Positions 36,701 to 48,700 of a DNA stretch of 64,000 nt are shown here, in pieces. The stretch is taken from assembly GCA_022828595.1 (NCBI GenBank), contig JAKGHH010000002.1:111798855-111862854 (forward strand), in the 5' to 3' direction. This DNA comes from Nelumbo lutea (taxonomy: Eukaryota > Streptophyta > Magnoliopsida > Proteales > Nelumbonaceae). The notes below the pieces were generated by a model. That model was not told where the DNA came from and did no database searches. It saw only the letters and a list, made by a program, of their open reading frames with translations. Every line of letters begins with the position of its first letter. Positions within the stretch are counted from its first letter, which is position 1. A program made the position numbers and the translations under genes.

Positions 36701-39700
36701 GCAAGGTATAGTGTCACACTCTCTGCTCGGATAGATCCCAGGATTAAAACATTTTGCAAACCTTTTTTCATAAAATAGTAGTATAACATAAAAATACATT
36801 TTGCAAAATCAGATTTCAAATACAGTTGAAATCCACTACTGTCGACAGTTTAGGTTTCCATCAGAGAGAGTGTAAACCCTAATATTCTCTTTGTCCAACA
36901 AAGGGGCCAATCCTATCACTATAATCACCCACTCAGGTGATTTCCCAAACTGCCCCAACATGCCTAGGTATTTGACCCTTGATGGATCTCATCGATGGCA
37001 TATCTAAGACAACCCAATCCAACACCTAGTGCAGTGCCATAATCAAGTACGGGGTAAAGTGTAACATTCCAGGTTTGCACATTTATCTCCAAGGTCCAAG
37101 GCATAACTGGAAATTGGTCCGGGTTCAGTGTTTCTTCCAAACACCCACTGTCTGTGCTTCGGGTCTAACCCTAGCAGTTGAGACAAGTTTGTCCAACTAC
37201 TTGGCAGCAAACCAGTGTCAGCCTTGTCAGGATAAACTCCCCAAGTCTATCCAATGGTTGAGAACATTCTAAACTAACACAAGTCTCTTACGTGTCCAGT
37301 TTAAGGGCTAATACACAGAAAACATACCAATATGAACATGAAACAACAATGTACAAATAAATGTTTATTTACATCAATCTGATTGGAGCTAAGGGCATAC
37401 ACTATCTAACAAAGGCAAGGTGGTTGGAAAGGAATTTCGAGGAAGAAGAGATAAAGCAAATTGTCATTCTAATGGATAGATCTAAGGCTCCAAACCCAAA
37501 TGGCTTTACAATGCCTTTTTATCAAGATTGTTGGGAGGTACTAAAAAAGGATCTAGTTGAAGTATTTAAGGAATTTGCATATAACAACACAATAAGCCTT
37601 GGAGTCAATGCCACATTCTTAGCCTTCACCCCTAAGAAGATTGATGCCAACCACCAAAAAAGATTTCAAGCCTATTAGTCTGGTGACGAGCATATATAAA
37701 ATCCTGGCTAAAGTGCTCTCTTCGAAGATCAAAGTTCCCCCATCTATTATTATCCAAACTCAAGGGGCTTTCATTCAAAGGCGACAAATAAAAAATCAGA
37801 TCCTAATTATCAATGAATGTGTGGAGGAAATGAAAAGATCTAGGAAAAGAGGTTTCATGTGTAAATTGGATCTTGAAAAGGCCTATAATTTGGTGGATTG
37901 GGAGTTTTTGTTAGAGGTGATGAGGAATTGTGGTTTCGGGAACAAGTGGTGTAGTTGGATATCTAGGCATCTTAATACTTGTAACTACTCTATATTGGTT
38001 AATGGTGTGGTGAAAGATTTATTTTCCAGCTTGTAGGGGAGTTAGGCAAGGGGACCCACTCTCTCCTTTCCTATTTACATTAGTAGCTGAGGTAATTAGC
38101 AGAATCATTAGTAAGTGTAGGTTTTCAAGACTGCTATTCATTCTTGATCACTAAGAGATTTCAGGTTCAATGAGAAGAAAAAGTGAAGAAGATGTAGAAG
38201 AAAGAGTGATGGAAGAGCAATAGAACACAGATTTTGAGGAGAGGAACAGAATGTCAATCTTCTGTTGCCGCCACTTTAAGTTAATATATATAGGTTATGC
38301 TAGTTACATGAAAGAACATGACTGCCCGTGGTGTTTACATCATAACTGCTAACAAATAACAAACAATATAAAACTAAAACTAGAAATGACAGAACAGCAA
38401 AATAACCACAGCTGTGACTAGATACATTCTACCCTACAGACAGAGTGGGACCACAGCTGTGGGGCCCACATCACTGTTCTCTACACTCCCCCTCAAATTG
38501 GGAGTATATGTTCATCATTCCCAATTTAGATAGATCCGTCTCTAGCTTCTTTCTTGATACGACTTTAGTAAGAATGTCTGCTAGTTGCATACTGGATGTG
38601 ATGTAAGGGAGGCATACTTCTTGAGATGAGACCCTCTCTCGCACAAAATGGCGGTAAACTTCAATGTGTTTGGTTCTATCATGATGTACTGGATTATGTG
38701 TTATATTAATGGCGGCTTGATTATCATAGTACAGCATCAGGGGCTTCTCATACTCAATACCCAACTCCTCAAGTAGAGATCTTAGCCGTAGGATTTCAGC
38801 CACTCCATTGGCCATGGACCTGTATTCTGCTTCAGCACTTGACCGGGAGACAACACTTTGTTTCTTACTTCTCCAGGAGACAAGGTTTCCTCCCACAAGG
38901 GCACAATATCCCGAGGTAGACCTTCTGTTATCAACACTCCCAGCCCAATCTGCATCAGTATAAACCTCCACCTTCATGTGATTGTTGTTCTTGAAAAATA
39001 TACCCCTACCTGGGCATCTCTTCAAGTAAGCTAAGATTCTTTCTGCTACAAGAAGATGTGGGGTTCTAGGAGAATGCATGTATTGGCTGACAACACTAAC
39101 AGCCTAAGTAATATATACCCGCGTGAGGCAGAGATATAGGAGCTTTCCTACCAATTGTTGGAACATAACTTTGTCTTCAAGAAACTCCCCACTCTCGGCA
39201 CTAATCCTGTGATTCTGTTCAATTGGTGTATCTGCAGGCTTGACACCTAACTTTCCAGTTTCTGCCAACAGGTCTAGGACATATTTCCTTTGAGATATAA
39301 AGATCCCCTGTTTGGATCTAGCAACCTCAATACCCAAAAAATACAGGAGTACACCAAGGTCATTCACCTCAAATTCTTGGTGAAGAAGTTGTTTAAGAGA
39401 CTCAATCTCATGGCTATCATTCCCTGTGACCACAATATCATCAACATATACTGCCAACAGTGTCAAAGAGGACTCCACCCTCTTGATGAATAGGGTATGA
39501 TCTGACTGGGCCTGTACATATCCAAACTTCACAAGTGCTAGTCTAAATCTATCGAACCAAACCCTAGGTGACTGTTTCAAACCACACAAAGCCTTGTTGA
39601 GCCAGCAGACCTTCTTACCGACTCCTGCATCATAGAATCCAAGAGGCAAACGCATGTAAACTTCTTCCTGCAGATCTCCATTCAGAAAGGCATTTTTCAC

Positions 39701-42700
39701 ATCCATTTGGTATAAAGGCCAGGTGTGACTTGCTACAAGGGACAAGAGAATTTGAATAGTAGTCATCTTGGCTACCGGTGCAAATGTCTCCAAGTAATCT
39801 ATGCCATAAGTCTGTGTAAACCCTCGTGCAACTAACCGAGCTTTATACCTCTCAATAGATCCATCTGCATTACGTTTCACCGTAAATACCCATCAGCATC
39901 CAATTGGTTTCTTTCCTTTTGGCAAATCAACTACCTCCCAGGTATTTTTCTTCAACAGAGCATCCATCTCAACTTGCATTGCATCTTTCCATTCAGGGAC
40001 GGATAGGGCTTCTTGCATTGTTCTTGGAATAGGGACATTGGAAATGGAGCTAAGGTAGGACCTGTAGGTAGGAGATAGGCGATCATAGGATAAAAAATGG
40101 GAAATACAGTGGGTTGTGGATGTAGTACAATGTCGTTTCCCTTTACGGACTGCAATCGGAAGGTCAAGATCATCTGTAGGGGAAGTCTCTATGGGCTCTG
40201 GGGCTGAAGTATCTGGACCCTAGTCTTCTCTGATCCTTCCTGACCACCAACACTCAGCAATCCTAGCAAGTTTCCAACAGCTGCTAGTACCTCTAGCAAT
40301 CTCCAAGAATCAGTCTGCGAACTCCTCCTTTTCAGCTTTCAGTCCTAGGAAATTCTCATGTGGTCGGCTGGTATTAGACTCACATGAAAAACCCTAACTT
40401 GGCTCTGATACCATGTAGTTTTTCAAGACTGCTATTCAGTCTTGATCACTAAGAGATTTCAGGTTCGATGAGAAGAAAAAGTGAAGAAGATGTAGAAGAA
40501 AGAGTGATGGAAGAGCACTAGAACACAGATTTTGAGGAGAAGAACAGAATGTCAATCTTCTGCCGCCGCCACTTTAAGTTAATAAATATAGGTTATGCTA
40601 GTTACATGAAAGGACATATCTGCCCTTGGTGTTTACATCATAACTGCTAACAAATAACAAACAATATAAAACTGAAACTAGAAATAACAGAACAGAAAAA
40701 TAACCACTGTTGTGACTAGATACATTCTACCCTACGTACAGAGTGGGACCACAGCTGTGGGGCCCACATCACTGTTCTCTACAATAAGGCTGATAGAGAA
40801 GATACCATTAGGGGTTGGAGAGTAGGGAGAAATCAGATTCCAGTCACCCGCCTTCAGTTTGTAGATGACCTATAGATTTTTTGTGAAGGAAGTCTTAGCG
40901 AGAAGGTAGAAAACCTAAAGGAGCTAATCAAAGGTTTTGGAAGAGTATCAAATTTGAAAATAAATCTGGAAAAGAGCTGCATAGCAAGTATTAACCTGGA
41001 GGATTAGGAGATTGAGGCCATATCAGAGTGTCTTGAGTGTTTCATTTCTTCTTGGTCTATATCCTACTTAGGGCTTCCATTAGGGGCAAATCTTAAGAAG
41101 AGCAGTTTTTGGACCCCAATGCTAGAAAATTTTGGGAAGAGATTAGCTTCATGGAAGAAGAATTACACCTCATTGGGAGGGAGAATCACTCTAATAAAAG
41201 CTACATTGGCTACTTACCCACTTATTTCCTCTCTGTTTTTAGGATACCACCTAGGGAAGCCAGGAAGTTGGAGAAATTGATAAAAGATATTCTATGGGAG
41301 TCGGAAGAAGGAAAAAAAATATATCATTTGATTAAATGAGAAATAGTTTGTAGAATAAAAGAAGATGGAGGTTTGGGAATAGGGAGGATTGTTGAAAAAA
41401 TCAAGCTTTGTTCGGGAAATGGCTTTGGCAATGGCCACTGGAAAGTGAGAGGCTTTGGCATGAAGTGGTGGGAAGCATTCATGGGAGTCCAGAGAATGAG
41501 TGGGACGTTGGTGTATCAAGGCAAGCTAGCTTGGCAACACCTTGAAAGGTCATCCACAACACTCTTCCTCAATTTCTCAGGTTTGTCAGGTATGAAGTTT
41601 GTTCTGGCAATGTTGTCCAATTTTTGGAGGACATCTGGGTAGGAAACACCCATCTAAAGGGCATATTCCCTTCATTATTTTCTATTTCATTGTATAAAAA
41701 AGAGGTGGCCTCAAATCTTGTCTCGTCTTTGGGAACACCTATGGCTCCTAATTGGATTCGAGTTTCGTAGGGGATTAAGGGACAATGAAATTGAATCCCT
41801 CTCTGACTTGCTTGGCAGCCTCAATCAAGTTTGCTTGGACCCCTCTAAGCTAGACAAAAGGGTGCAGGCTCCTAGGCCCAAAGGGAACTTTACTTGTGCT
41901 TCGTACTTTAAGTCCATCTCTCAGTCTTCTGTCCAACAACTTTTTCCATCAAAGGAAATTTGGTGCAGGTTAGTTCCCCCAAATATTATAGCTTTTTGTT
42001 GGGAAGTGTACCAATGGAAAATAAACACTCTAGATAACTTACAAAAGAGAAGACCTTTCCTCTGTATTTCTCCTAACTGGTGTACCCTCTGTAGAGCTCA
42101 TGGGGAGGATTGTTACCTTCTACTAAAAGTGTGTCCTTTTTTGCAGACTTATGGGCTTAGTTACACTCGCTATTTGGGAGTAGTTGGAGCTTACCAGCAG
42201 AAGTTCGCATGGTCTTTGACCGTTCTACTTTTTCTTGGCCTACAAAAAGTGGGAGAATTATGTGGAGATGCGTCCAAGCGGCCCTAATTTGGACACTTTT
42301 GTCCCTGTTGGGTTGTCCTTTCCGATTAAGGAATTTTGGAGCAAGCCTATTCCTCTCGGGTTGGTATTTTTTGTTGGGAAATTTTCCTGGAAAAAATAAA
42401 CACAAATTATTTACTTCAAAAAAAGAGACCCAATTATTGTTTACTTCCTAATAGATGTTCTCTTTGTAAAGCTGATGGGGAATCAGGTTACCACCTTATG
42501 GTCTCTTGTAAGGTTACTAAAATTGTATGGGAGTGGGCTCTTTCCCGTATTGGGTGTTCTTGGAATCCTCCCGATGTCCAAAGGTTGTTCTCTCCTTCGT
42601 TTTTCAAATGGCCTAAGAAGCAAGGGAAGATTATGTGGAGTGTTAGGGCAGCCATGTGTTGGTCCCTGTAAAAGAAAGAAATTCACGAATTTTTCAGACA

Positions 42701-45700
42701 AGGAAAGAACCCTGGAAGACCTATTAGACCTAATACTTTTAAGGGCTGCCCATTGGCTAAAATCTATGGAGTTGTTTTCAGACTTTCAGGTGGCTGACTT
42801 GTTAAGAAACTGGAAAGAGATAGCTACATCTGCTCTGTGTAAGAGGACTCTTAGTCCCTCATGGTCCCCTCCTCCCTCTGGATTTATAAAATTGAATTTT
42901 GATGGCAGTAGCTTAAGGAATCCAAGTCCCTCTGGGATTGGGGGAGTATTCAGGAATGAGGAAGGGATTATTATTATTGCTTTGTCCTCAGGCCCTATAG
43001 GAGAAGGAGACTCTCTTAGGGCTGAGATCCTTGCAGCTCTGGAAGAAATTCAAAGAGCAAGGGAACTAAATATCAAACGCTTGGTCCTGGAAGGTAATTC
43101 AAAGGTGGTGATTCGTTGGTTGAAGAAAGAAGACAGTGGTCTATGGAGCTATAAGAATGAAAAGAAAAAATTCTTATGGCTGTGTAGGGACATTGAGATA
43201 CAAAACAGCTGGGTGAAGAGGACCATTAACCCATTTGCAGATGGGTTGGCCAAGCAAGGGATGAATAGGGAGTCTATCTTTTGGGCTTTTTTTTTTTGAT
43301 AATTTATCTTTTGGGTTAATTTTTAACTTTCTTTCATTGTATTTCGTTGATGGGGAGCAAAGACATTTTACCTCCCCCTTTTGTATCTAAAGTTTCACAG
43401 ATCTTCACATCATTAATAAAGTTTTTGTTATTGATCAAAAAAAAAAAACAAGGAATATGTTGGTTTCTATACAATGGGCGGGGAGATCAACAAATGCTAT
43501 GGCTGATGGGTTGGCCAAACAAGGGGTAAATAGGGAAGAAATGTTTTGGGCTCAACTGTGATTTCTGTAATTTATTTTAGTGTACTTGTAAGCTTCTAGG
43601 AGGGGCTGCAGCTCGTGCCTCTCCATGGGTTGTATGAAATTACACTTTTAAATCAGGTTATGAATTAAAAAAATGCTAAGGCCAGAACTCTGAGGCGAGG
43701 CAATTCCTTTTATTTTCTTTTCCTAATAGACTGAAACATTTAACTTTCCTAAAGCACGAGGCACTAACTTCATGGGAACAATTTTTTTCAGAAAATACAT
43801 AATCATATAATATCTAATTCTGGTTTTATGTACTCTTTGTCAGTAACAAAGTACAAACTTTAACAAAAACAATCTTAATGCTTAGGTACCCAATTGATTA
43901 GTTAGGAAAAGAATATTATTTTGCATTTCATACTTTATCGAAGTCATGCATCATATTCATGATGCTCAATATCTCAAGCTTGAAGCATGAAAAAGGTGTG
44001 AAGCGTGCCATGACTCATGCCTCACAAGCATACCTCAATATGTAGTTGACCCCCAGAGCACCTTGGCAGTGGCTCTTCTTCGGGTGTAGCTTCAGGCTTA
44101 TTCTTTAGAGAACCCATACAACACTTGACATGCAATAATGCCCAGGGAACATAATATATATTGCTGTTGCTTAATAATAGAAATTAAGTGCTCCTCGTGC
44201 CTCATTGTGGGAAGTTTGTTCTATGTATCCTTTGATTTTAATTAATAAAGCTGCTATTACTTATCAAAAAACAATAATAAGTGCTTGTTTGGAAGGGCTT
44301 CCACATAGCACCTTCTGGCTTTACAAGGTGGGCCCCACCTAGATAGCCTATAAGCTATGTTTGGTGAAAACCCCAGAAAGCCCAAAGCAGCTCAATCAAA
44401 ATCTGTTTTGGCTCCAAATTATAATGTTTTCAAAAGCGACTTTTGCCAAACACTCGAAACACCTCAGCTCAATTTTGCTTTCACAGCCCAAAGCTCCAAA
44501 AGCAACAGATTATCCAAACAAAGCCTAAATTTCTGCTAGGCCAAGTAAATAATCTAATACTACTTTATTAAACAAAGCAACTTCCCCAGGTGTCTACAAG
44601 ACCAAACTGATCCTATTTTCTTTTATAAAAGTATATTGTATTGCCAAAACAATAAAGAGGGTGAGATGCCCTTACAAAACATATACAATTAAGTATAGAT
44701 TATCCTCTGTATTTTCCTCAAATAACTTGTACACCATATGAAACCTACAACCTTACAGCAAGCATCAAAAACAATTATGTTCCATTGAACCTTAAAGCTG
44801 CTGGCTGTGGTCCCAAAAAACTACTTCAAAACACTTGTCTACTGCATTAGGGCCCATTCAGTTTTACTAGTCACCTCCTCCACAGATAAAACATTGTCCT
44901 CAAAGACCCCATGATTTCTTCTTTCCCATACCGTTCAACAAACAGCAGAAGGCACAGAATTCCAGAGAATCTCCCCTCTTAACAGAAAAACCTCCAGTGT
45001 TTCAAACCGATAGGAGGGTAGGCAGACAAATCCCAACTTTTACTCCTGGTAAGTTGATGTAATTCTTGAAAATAAGGTTAAAATGTCAAAGTACAACAAG
45101 CACTCAGCAACTCACCACGTCTCTAATTCCCTCTAAAGTTTCTTGGCACAACTTATCCTAAAAGAAGAAACCTAATCCAACCCTAAGATATGTGAAGAAG
45201 GTGATTCTAATTAAAATTGCTTTTCCAACAATTTCTTAACTTTTAAGAGAAATCAAAAATGCCTATCATGGCTTAAAATGTTCACAAATTTCCTAATACT
45301 TCAACAGCATATTTCCATTTCCATGATTACTAGCACGAAATATTACTGGAACCGACATATGTCCAAATGAAAGCTACAAGTGCTATGTGAAGTTACAAGA
45401 GATAGTATTATATAATATTTCCATGGCACATTTCCATTTTCATGAGTATCAACACGAAATATTATCGGAATCAACATAGTTCCAAATGAAAGCTACAAAT
45501 GCTAATGTGATTTTTTTTACCAACAACTGAATGGATTTCATTGAAAAATAATTAAAAAAAATACAAAGAGGAGAGGGGAGATAAACTCTCTTAGCAGGTG
45601 TCGGTTCGACCTCTAGACACCAAGTGTTCTCCTTCCCCATTTGGAACACCGCCATCTTCTCCTCCCTCTACCTGTCTTCTCCTGCCACATGAGCCCAACG

Positions 45701-48700
45701 CCTCCACCTCAGCATCGTTGTTCTCCTCAGTGCACTCCTTCCACAAGATTGCTTCCATCTCCGACAGGATCTAATCTTCCTCCATTTGCCGGTGAAAAGA
45801 ACCAACAACTGTGGGATTTCCTCTGGCTTAACCCCTGATATTTTGACACAAGCCGCCTGTAGGTTGTTAATATTATTCCCTTCCATTCTCCCACCCAATG
45901 TTAGACAATTATGCCCTTAGCTCCAATCAGATTGATGTATCTTTTGACATTTATTGAAAATGAATAAAAGTACATAATTGATTCATGTCATTGTGGTGTG
46001 TTTCTGTGTAATACCCTTAAACTGAACACTTATGAGACTCGTGTTAGTTTAAAATCTTCACAACCGTTGGATAGATCTGGGGAGATTTATCCTGCCAAGG
46101 CTAACACTGATGTGCCACCAAGTTGGTTGGGGTGGCTAGTCTTAGCTACCAGGGTGAGACCTGAGGTACATGTAGTGTGGGTTTTCTTGAAACCCTAAAC
46201 CGGACCATATTCCAATATTGCCTTGGACCTTGAAAACAGATGAGCAAAACTGAAATGTTACACCTGATCCCTAGACTCGAGTATGGTACTGCACTAGGTG
46301 TCGGATTGGGCTATCTTTGATATGCCAATCAGTGAGATCCTTAGAGGGGGTCAAAACCTGGGTATGTCGGATTGGGTTGTCTTTGATTCACCTGAGTGGG
46401 TGATTATAGTGACAAGATCAGCCCCTTTGTCGGACAAAGTGAATGGCCGGCGAATGCACTCTCTCTGATGGAAACCTAAACTGTCGACAGATGATTTCAA
46501 ACGTTGAAATTTGTTTTTGCAAAACATATTTATATAGAGATATACATATATATTATGGTTTCAAAATGTTTGCAAAAAGGTTTTAATTCCCGGGATCCAT
46601 GTGAGTAGAGAGTGCAACATTGTTCCTTGCAGCCAAGGGAGAGGTCATCTCTTGTCGAGCAGTGTTTGATCATTATGGGCTGAGAGGTTAAGTGTAAGAC
46701 CATTGAGGGTAATACCTAATGGGTTAATCTTGCATTTCCCCATAGTCCTTGGGTTTTCATAAGGTGGCTAGATCCAAGGACCATTTAGTGTAAATGTTGG
46801 GCCCATTAAGAGCCCATGGTGATGGACTCGGGAGTTCACTGTCTCCTACAATCAATTCGGCCAGGCCTTGTAACAAAGGCTGAGCTGAACCCATGTGGTT
46901 GATGAGTAGATCAATGTTTGAGTCCCACGCCATACAAAGAGAGCCAACTGGGCAGTAGGTTAAGGGGTAAGTGAGCACATAAGCTTAATGGGCCTAAAGC
47001 CCAATTCGAACTGGGCTTAAATTAGTTAATTAAAAGGAGGCAAGATCTGATTTATAATCTTATTAGGATTAGCTGAAAGGATAAGATAAAGTCTTATCCA
47101 TTTAAGAGTCCAAATCCAAATATCAGACTTGGATCAAGAAACTCTCTCCTAATTAGATTAGGAGGCTGATCCAAAGAAGAATATAAATAGGGGGTGAATT
47201 CCTCAGTTTTATAAGACAGCAACCTACAGAATTCTCTCATATTCTTGCCAACCCTACCCAGTTCGATTCCTCTTGAGGAATTGATCAAGAAAGGTTCTTG
47301 ATATTGTTTCTTGGTTAAAGAAACAATTTGAAGACGTGCTCACTAGCCTCTGTTCGATTCTTGCTGAAGAACCACCCTGTTGATCCTGCTTCTTCACACA
47401 CTGTGTCATCTTCAGTGGAAGCGGGTTTTGGTCTTCTCCTTGGGCGTGAACACCTTCATTGGGAGTTACTGCTACTTCGTATCAGGTATATCCATCTCCT
47501 CCCTTTTGGTTTCAGATCTGGTCCGGTTTTGGTTCAAGATTGATCGTTGAAAATGCAGTTTTCTAAAATAGGGAATGTGATTCCCGATGGGAGAGAAATT
47601 TTTTAAATTTCGCCCAGCCTTCCTACAAGGTTCGGCCATCCATATGATGAATCTCCCATCCCTTCACCCAGAAGTCTAACAATCTTATCAAGGCATTTTC
47701 CATTCCAATAATTGAAGGGGAGCCCAATCAGCTTTATTGTGAAGCTTCCCGTTGTAATCTCCCATTCATTACACGACACATGCCACCTCTCTATCAGTAT
47801 GGGCCCCTCATCAGTTTTAATAAAAGCAAATTCCACAAACTCCTCTCCAATATCAAGCATTGCCCTCGATTTACTGAAGGGAACCACCATTGCCGAGGAC
47901 TTTATCTGCAATTTCTCAACTATCAGCTCCATCATAGGCCTCCAATCTACAATTTGTTGTCTTGCTGTAAGAACAAATCTCTGCTCCCAAACCCCCTTCT
48001 CAACCTCCATTTCTAGCTTTTGAACCTTTGTTGAACTAGCAATAGTTATTTCATGTTCCTTTGCTTCAGCTACTGCATTGGGGGTTGTCAGGTCTCCACC
48101 CCCCCTCTCAAGGTTTTCCTCCGCTTCCATCTTCTCTGATCTTCGGTCTGTCAGGTAAGCTTCAAGTTTATCTGCAAATTTCTGCCATCCTTCGTTTTTC
48201 TTCCCCTCTGGTATACAGACCATCTGCCTCTTCCCATCCCCAAAGTTTTCTGTAACTGTAATAAACCAGCCCTTGCCATTACATCTCAATACAGCTTCAT
48301 ATCTTCTCTTTTACTGCATCAACTATATCTTCCATCGTTTATTTTTACTGAATAAGCTGCTCCTATGAATCCCTTCAGCCACAATGTAGCTTCCCCCACC
48401 AAAAGCATCGTTGCTTTCTTCTCTTCCCTAATCTTCAAGGAGCCCTGTCCTCCAGTTCTGCTCTCCTCAAAGACAAACTTCTTTGATTCAAGCACTAACT
48501 CCTGTCTCCACCTTGTTGCCATACAGAACCTAGCTTCTTCCTCGTTACCATTCAACTTCAACTCTTACCTACCTCTTGAATGAACTTCATCACTTCGATT
48601 GTCATTTCCTTTTTCCATCTTCTCACTTGTGTGAAACCTTGTTCTCTCGACTTCATGTTTCCATAGAGCAATCTGTGATGATGGGATATCAAATGAATAC

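Larger units (their letters stand above)
38116..40783 (-). mobile_element. Ty1/copia LTR retrotransposon 2, internally deleted, sense to NOT3
   Basis: Both LTRs are 370 bp (38,116-38,485 and 40,414-40,783), with ends TGTAG/CTACA. The target duplication is gtaag / ataag (one difference). The primer site lies at 40,402-40,413 and a GAGGGGGAG polypurine tract next to the 3' LTR. The interior keeps only the pre-RT linker, RT and RNase H; gag, protease and integrase are gone. By eye the LTRs differ at about 18 of 370 sites. It inserted into the RT of a LINE on the other strand. Confidence 0.95.
33551..43449 (+). mobile_element. Near-complete LINE (plant L1 type), antisense to NOT3, with three later insertions
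   Basis: Plus-strand order: endonuclease (34,018-34,620), linker, RT (37,417-38,110 and 40,784-41,340), zinc-binding RT-associated region (41,700-42,660), RNase H (42,700-43,299) and poly(A) at 43,437-43,449. It is interrupted by a short LINE (34,926-35,241), a solo LTR (35,623-37,411) and a copia element (38,116-40,783). Each insertion has a target duplication, and the LINE reading frame rejoins across it. The 5' border is a guess; no ORF1 was recognised. Confidence 0.8.
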
